From NCBI RefSeq assembly GCF_001949145.1, contig NW_019091487.1:297302-346326 (forward strand): a DNA stretch of 49,025 nt, in the 5' to 3' direction. How positions within the stretch are numbered: the stretch's first letter is position 1; every line of letters starts with the position of its first letter. Shown here piece after piece: positions 43,646 through 49,025 of the stretch. The notes under the pieces were generated by a model that saw only the letters and a list, made by a program, of their open reading frames with translations, ran no database searches and was not told the origin of the DNA. The translations under genes and the position numbers were made by a program. The DNA comes from Acanthaster planci (taxonomy: Eukaryota; Echinodermata; Asteroidea; Valvatida; Acanthasteridae).

Positions 43646-44796
43646 CCTGGTCTGTTGGCTCCTTTTGGACATTTAGGGCAGGATGGATTACTTTTAGTTC
43701 AATATGCTCTTCTTGCAGTTTCCGTGTGTCTTGGCCCCATCAGGTTTCTTCTAGTCTCATTTGATGAGGTGGTTGCTTTGGTGAATCTTTCTTTCTCCAG
43801 AAACAGGGGCAACAGCATCTAGGATGGAAGCAAGAGAATGCCTCCAAGAAGGCTTCCCGGTATTCTGAGTTAATGCCGCTGTACACCAGAGGGTCCACTG
43901 AAGAATTGAGTAGTTGGAAGATAACGGCAACCAAGGCTATAACATTGACTGCATGTTGCTGTTCAGTAGTTCTTATGGTACACAGGTTGCACTAACAACA
44001 TAATGATATATGCAATGCTTGTGGAATTAAGGGCAAAAAAACAGCAGTGGTTATTATGAGCATGACAACCACTCTGAGCATGACAACCACTCTGAGCGTG
44101 ACAACCACTCTGAGCGTGACAACCACTCTGAGCGTGACAACCACTCTGAGCGTGACAACCACTCTGAGCATGACAACCACTCTGAGCGTGACAACCACTC
44201 TGAGCGTGACAACCACTCTGAGCATGACAACCACTCTGAGCATGACAACCACTCTTCACATTCGAAGGTTGTCATCATTTGTTGATGTTATCTGTGGTCG
44301 CTGCCAGAGTTTCTTGACAATACAGGCATAGAGGAAGGCAACAGTTAACGGACAAGCTATTTATTAACAACAGAGCGCAAACAGTGTCCAATCCTACACC
44401 CCCTCCCCATCTTACTAAAGAATGAAATGCAGGCCCCATAATGGCTGCAAAGATCCATATTTTGGCCAGTCTTTTGGCAGCCTGAGCTTTGCTGGATTCT
44501 GCTGTGTCTCAGTGGATGGGCTAGATGAATTCCAAAATTAATTCAGGTGCCAAGCTGTAGATGGGCACAACTTTCCCCATCAATACACACATGGGGAATA
44601 CGCTGTCAGCTACTGCTAGGTTGCCCAGATAGACATTGATGACAGTTCGCATGGATCGAACACGTACAACAACGTAGAGGAATGTTACATTTAACAAGAG
44701 ACCAATTGGTGCCATGCACCAGACGACATGATCAGTGATGGTAGAAGCAGAGTCAAGTTGCCTCTTCAACTTTTCACAAGCTCTAGCCTCATCCAT
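43646..44796 (-). pseudogene. class A GPCR pseudogene (copy 7)
   Basis: The start ATG at 44796 (MDEARACEKLKRQ) leads through TM1 (WCMAPIGLLLNVTFLYVV) and NVYLGNLAVAD to a TAG at 44521. A deletion here joins TM2/loop sequence directly to PxHPLRH, removing about 25-30 codons that should encode TM3 and FERF; two further bases are lost in AAGCAGAA-like sequence just after. There is a TGA in the third intracellular loop where paralogs have CGA, then 11 copies of an 18-base unit at the start of TM6 (44058-44255). A base is lost from a T run (44036-44042), and a TGA lies at 43740 in the tail. TM7 (DPLVYSG) and the Cys cluster CCCPCF survive at 43934-43790. It cannot encode a receptor. Confidence 0.87.
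44058..44255. repeat. 18-bp minisatellite inside the TM6 codons, 11 copies
   Basis: Eleven head-to-tail units GAGCATGACAACCACTCT, differing at one site (CATGAC or CGTGAC). On the minus strand a unit reads Arg-Val-Val-Val-Met/Thr-Leu, which is exactly the RVVVML at the start of TM6 that the intact receptors have once. The unit length keeps the frame, so the array arose by slippage or unequal exchange from one coding hexamer of codons. Confidence 0.95.
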
Positions 44797-45430
44797 GGTT
44801 ACTATATTGAACTTGTCAGTACAATTGTTTGACAAATGGTAAGGTTCCTTGATTGAGTGATGAACTTACTGCTATGTGCCAGTAAACATATGTACATGTG
44901 TGTCTGATTGGATTTTGACGCTGCCTGATGACTACATGTACATTGCGTTGATACCAATAGCTTAGAGGCACTGCTGAATAAACATTACTCCTTGCAAAAT
45001 TGAGTCCTTTAAGATTACATCACACAAGCTAGATGCACATATGTGCACACGTACATGTACCTGAGGTCAAATTGCCTTTCCAAAGAGGTCTTCACTTTGA
45101 AGTGTAAATGTTCCCAGGATCCTATGTCATCCAACTTTCTGTCAGGAGAGGGGGCAGATGAAATGATTTTATTGATGTGAATTTTATTGATTTGTTTTTA
45201 AGTGCTCATTCAGAGTCTTGAATCCCCTGAGGAAACCTGTGATTAGTTTGGACTGAGCTCCACTTCTGATTTCCATATATTAAGAAAGGATCAGCATATT
45301 GAAAGCTGTGAGACCACGACGCTGTTGTGACTTTCAACAATCCCTTTTATGCTACTGATGGGCTCCTTTGATTGGCTGATTTCCAATATTATGCACGTAC
45401 AGCACTACCTAATTTGCATGCCTTTAGTCC
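44797..45430 (-). promoter_or_regulatory. 5' flank of pseudogene copy 7
   Basis: The conserved module is at 45065-45145 (GAGGTCAAATTGCCTTTCC ... CAACTTTCTGTCAGGAG), with ATTGGCTG (45371) and ATTTGCAT (45412-45419) farther out. The spacing matches that of the other copies, so the promoter-like region outlived the gene. Confidence 0.45.
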
Positions 45431-46617
45431 ACCATGTTTGGAATGAAAGAGTCGAAAGGTACCGCACATGTAGTCCAGCTACTTGCTTACAAATATCAGT
45501 CAAGACATTCAAATCAGTGCCAGATTCATTGCGCAGTTGGAAAGTGATGTTTACCACAATGCTTTTCATGCCTGCTGTCATGTTTGTCCTTCTTTTGCTT
45601 CGCGCCATTGCTAACAGACATGTCATTTCTGGTTTTTTCTATTTTTTTCGAGTTTCTGTTCTTACTTCACTTTCCTGTGGTATCTTGATCAACTTTTATG
45701 TATAAATAACAAATCGTACTTTCCGGATATATACATTTTATTCCTGAATGTGTGCAATTTGTTATTTTGTGTGGTATTTCTCTCTCTCTTTGTATGTACA
45801 TGCTCATAGGTTACCGACATTGATTCTACAAAGCTCGTGCCACCTAGCCATATTATAGGGTCAACTGGGTGACCCGGGACAGTTTGGGGCTTAACCCTGT
45901 CAGTGATTCCCAACTCTCCCCACAAACTGACAGGAGTCAGTCAGCGGTCATGATCAAGATCAGTATGACTCTGATATTGTTCCACCAAGGGCCCTCTCCC
46001 TTGATTAGGACAAATTCAAACCTTGAACTTACTCTAGCCAAGTTGCATAGGGCTTCTTGTTGCTGTTTGGCCTTTGTTTCACCCTTCTTGGAGTATTTCC
46101 CCCAGGCAAAACAAATTAAACTTTAATGGAGTCGCTCAAATGGCTCTGGATGAGAACACCAACTCTATCTTCAAGCAATTGTCGCTCATCTCTGGCCTCT
46201 CCCTCTTTACGGGAAAGACTCATCTGCAGGACAACTCACAGAAACGATAAAATTGTAGGCTAATCACACCGAGCCAACTCATTCGTTCACCTGTATGCTG
46301 GTCAAGTTTGGCGCTGCTCTCCCCTCTTCAGCCCATAAACGACTGTGCTGGTGACCGCTTACCACTTCATGTGAAGTTCTCGCAAGTCTGCATTTTGGCC
46401 AGATGGGTTCTTAGTTCTTACACGTGTTTTTGATTATTCTTTGGGCTTATGGGTGCTCCTCTGCCCAAACATGTTCTTCATCTAATGCCAGTCCCTCCCG
46501 CAAGATCGAATGGGCAGGTGCTTTTTAAAAAAAGGAAAGGAGGTCCACTCACCCCTAAGAGGTTCTGCATGGGGGCATCTTGAACACTCCATGATGTTTC
46601 AACCCTTGTTGACTCAA
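45431..46617. other. intergenic, possibly decayed retroelement 5' part
   Basis: From about 45840 the base composition shifts to C/T-rich on the plus strand. A 40-codon open piece near 46133-46255 (VAQMALDENTNSIFKQLSL) reads like coding sequence but has no recognised family. It may be the gag-like part of the element whose reverse transcriptase trace lies at 46618. Confidence 0.3.
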
Positions 46618-46734
46618 TCCTGGTTATTGTCCTTGGATCTGCAGATTGCTTTCACATTTCTAATCCATCTACAGTTTTACAAGTTCCTCTGTTTCATCTT
46701 CATCAATGTCTCAATGAATCTTTTCCCGGATGGT
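46618..46734 (+). mobile_element. reverse-transcriptase trace, DIRS/LTR-type, decayed
   Basis: The plus strand reads SWLLSLDLQIAFTFLIHLQF, then YKFLCFIF. The pattern SLDLxxAFxxxxIHxxxxKFLxF is the A-motif region of reverse transcriptases in DIRS-like and LTR elements, which also carry the first catalytic Asp. The following LPFG-type segment is garbled and no YxDD was found. It is the only recognisable domain in this decayed region. The family call rests on one motif. Confidence 0.4.
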
Positions 46735-49025
46735 ATATGTTGTAACAACCTCCCTACGACAGTTCTCTATCCAACGTTTGAACTTTTTGACGGCTGACTG
46801 GCATAGACAGTTCTCCAGACAAGACTGTAGTTGACATTAGACTTACTTATGAGCTTGCCATCTACATCACTCAGGAATTTTGAGATCTACATCTTCTCAT
46901 GCCCTGATTGATCTAGGTGCAGTCTCCCCCCCCCCCAGGCTCTGGCGCACAACCACAACCCCTCTTTGGCCTGATGATGGTCTAGTGGACCGAATACCTA
47001 CTTCGTTACCATTTTCATATTGGGGCCCCTAGTCCACTTACTGCTGTTCTTTTGGCCCAAATTGTGACTTTATCGACCTCCATGTTTTCATAATGGACCT
47101 CATCCGGTCATGACCTCGCCGGCAGCTGATACGGAACCATCTGGTTTACAACCTCTGTCTCCCAAAGATAGTTCCTGAGGTGATGACTTCCTACCAACCA
47201 ATCCAGATCTACAGGAGATGCCTCCCCTCCTGACCCCCCCCCCAGGTCTCAGTGATTGGGAAGTCTCTTTAACATCCAGAACTCCAGGGACCTCCAGCAT
47301 GATAGGTCACTGCAGTACATCCGTTAGGGCAAATTTGTTCTGTTCGATTAGCTCTGGGATTAAATATAAGGCAACCCATATCCCAACTGCCAACATTACA
47401 GTTCTCTTGCAGTCATGTGCTCTCAGAGAAAGATTATCCCAATGAAGCCGACTCCGCATTACAATATGGCTGAGTTAATCTTCAAGATACTAGACACTTC
47501 ACATATTGTCTTCTTCATGACAGAGAATATTTGGTTCTGCACCAGGTTCTCTCACCTACAGGCCTGGGTGTCAGATGTCCCCCCTCTCAGCTGGGAAGGG
47601 TTATTTTCCATCAGTTCTGTCTGAATCACTTGGGGCATTGCTACAGCCTTCTCTTCTCTTCACTAACTTTGGCGCCTTGAACAACCAAGTTGCTAACATA
47701 AGTCTATACACCAACAAATAACGGCTCTCTATGTTATGGTGTACTGGTCATCTGCATCTCCAACCAAGACACAGTAGCCGACTTCCCCCTTTGTCCCTAC
47801 TTACTCCGGACTACAGTTAGCATTACACAACTACATGTAGCATTCTATTGTCAAGGCTATCCACTAGCTGTGATTGTCCCTGATGGCTCCGCTCCCTTGG
47901 ACAATACTACCCTCAGGTATATTCTCTTAGTACTTTCATTGAATGTTCCCCTTTATGACAACTCTTGTATTGTTGGATCCTTTCTCGTGTTCTTCTCTTC
48001 AAAGGTTTTCCCTCCGGTCCTTTCCTCGAAGCCTCATATGCATCATCACTCACTCAGGTGAGGCTGGCCTTTCTACTAGTAACTCTTCGCTCCAAGGCAG
48101 TGGATTACCGACAGTATCCATCACAGATGATTTTATCAAATAGGTAACACCACAGTGTCTACTTCATCCTAGCCATAGACATCTGTTCAAGGTCTTATTC
48201 GAATTAACCCTACCAACAAGATGTCTTCGTCTCAAACATCGTAGAGCATTTTAGTTCTTCTAATAGCTAACCTTGCAGTCCTGACCAGGACTCAAAGCTG
48301 AGAGATACTATCACATTTCTTCTATCATTACTCCAGTCGAGCAACAATCAGGGACACTATGGCAAGTTGGGTTTCCTTGACCATCAAGTTCGCCTGTCTC
48401 AAATGGCTGACCTTTTCAAATAACAAACTTGGTCACCCTGTTGCAGCTCAAGAGTGGTATCCTCCTTGCCAACATCTGTCACGGTGTCCTTTAGAAGACT
48501 TTGCAGGGCAGCATGCTGGGAAACACTATTGTGGCAAAACAGGGCTAAGCATGGGTTCCAGTCTAAGTCATTTATTATTAATGCACGTGTTGACCAGTCA
48601 GCGGTACGTAGATCACTAGGTGTGGGTACTTGCAGCGTGCTTAGGGCACGCACTTTTAGTTTCTGTTGGAAGCAGTCATTGTAGCCGTTAGGTCACTGCT
48701 GGGTTGCAGAGTGACAGGATCGCCACTGAATGCTGTATGTTGTGCATTGTGCTGACTGAGGTAGCATGGGATGCTGCACCAGGGAGTTCTGCATGGTATC
48801 GCTGGGTAGGTGGAATAGTCGTAAAGTGTTCATTGGGTCATGGTTAGTGTGAGAACAGTCTAGAGTGTAGGTTGTTAATCCTTGGCTTAGAGCTAGTGGT
48901 AGAATGATTCGTTGTGAATCGCTTGCCGTCTGTGAATACCATAGGTGGGGACGGCTAGGTTGCGATCTGGGTTTTATTGAACTGGCTTGCCTAGAGGGTT
49001 ACTGGGAGCGCTCTGGTTCCAGTTA
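46735..49025. other. right edge, decayed and unidentified
   Basis: Many short plus-strand frames with stops, C-rich runs at 46926 and 47235, and no intact domain. It may be the rest of the element marked by the reverse-transcriptase trace, but no RNase H, integrase or tyrosine-recombinase motif could be recognised. The last 400 bases are GT-rich on the plus strand and show no feature. Confidence 0.3.

Noticed and set aside
43963-44331. Four overlapping repetitive open frames (SGCHAQ-, TTLSVT- and EWLSCS-type)
   Set aside because: They are other-frame readings of the 18-bp array inside the TM6 codons of pseudogene copy 7.

Overview
The window looks like nuclear DNA of a marine invertebrate animal, probably a non-vertebrate deuterostome such as an amphioxus, hemichordate or echinoderm. 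The reasons are spliced exons with GT/AG borders, AT-rich intergenic DNA full of TACATGTA palindromes, several decayed CR1/jockey-like LINE fragments, and a tandem family of intronless rhodopsin-class receptors. The species cannot be fixed from sequence alone. One assembly gap (20666-21131) and two single N bases (36514, 40822) are present.

Layout. At 2632-9442 (+) lie three exons of a gene whose joined 114-residue product has a signal peptide and the first half of a CULT domain (the cereblon thalidomide-binding fold, here of the secreted single-domain type). Its first exon is in a CpG-rich patch, and intron 1 begins with a perfect 28-bp palindrome centred on an E-box. The rest of its CULT domain was not found, so the gene may continue across or beyond the receptor array.

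From 10.3 to 44.8 kb, all on the minus strand, is a tandem array of one class A GPCR family. There are three complete genes (10372-11847, 32941-34395, 39365-40504), one receptor whose 5' end is lost in the gap (19375-20665), a 5' fragment (21969-22090), and two clear pseudogenes (25233-26734, 43646-44796). Orphan 3' tails remain at 23127-23240 and 41196-41265. The receptors share an ERF motif at the end of TM3, DPLVY in TM7, a cysteine cluster after TM7, and an unusual Gln/Glu/His-rich C-tail made of 34-38-residue repeats. Tail length differs between copies, mainly through small frameshifting indels. Long flanking blocks were copied with the genes; the pairs 10.3-16.9 kb / 39.2-43.5 kb and 18.7-20.7 kb / 32.5-34.4 kb are closest. 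A conserved upstream module and CCAAT-plus-octamer sites occur more often than receptors do, which suggests further receptors were lost.

Mobile DNA: LINE relics at 3694-5045 (-), 6845-7600 (-) and 14313-16150 (+), a probable 270-bp solo LTR at 42454-42723, a foldback element at 32026-32158, and a decayed reverse-transcriptase region near 46.6 kb. Two minisatellites stand out: 11 copies of an 18-bp unit grown out of the TM6 codons of the last pseudogene, and four copies of a 51-bp unit at 41278-41481. The remaining sequence is non-coding or too decayed to identify.
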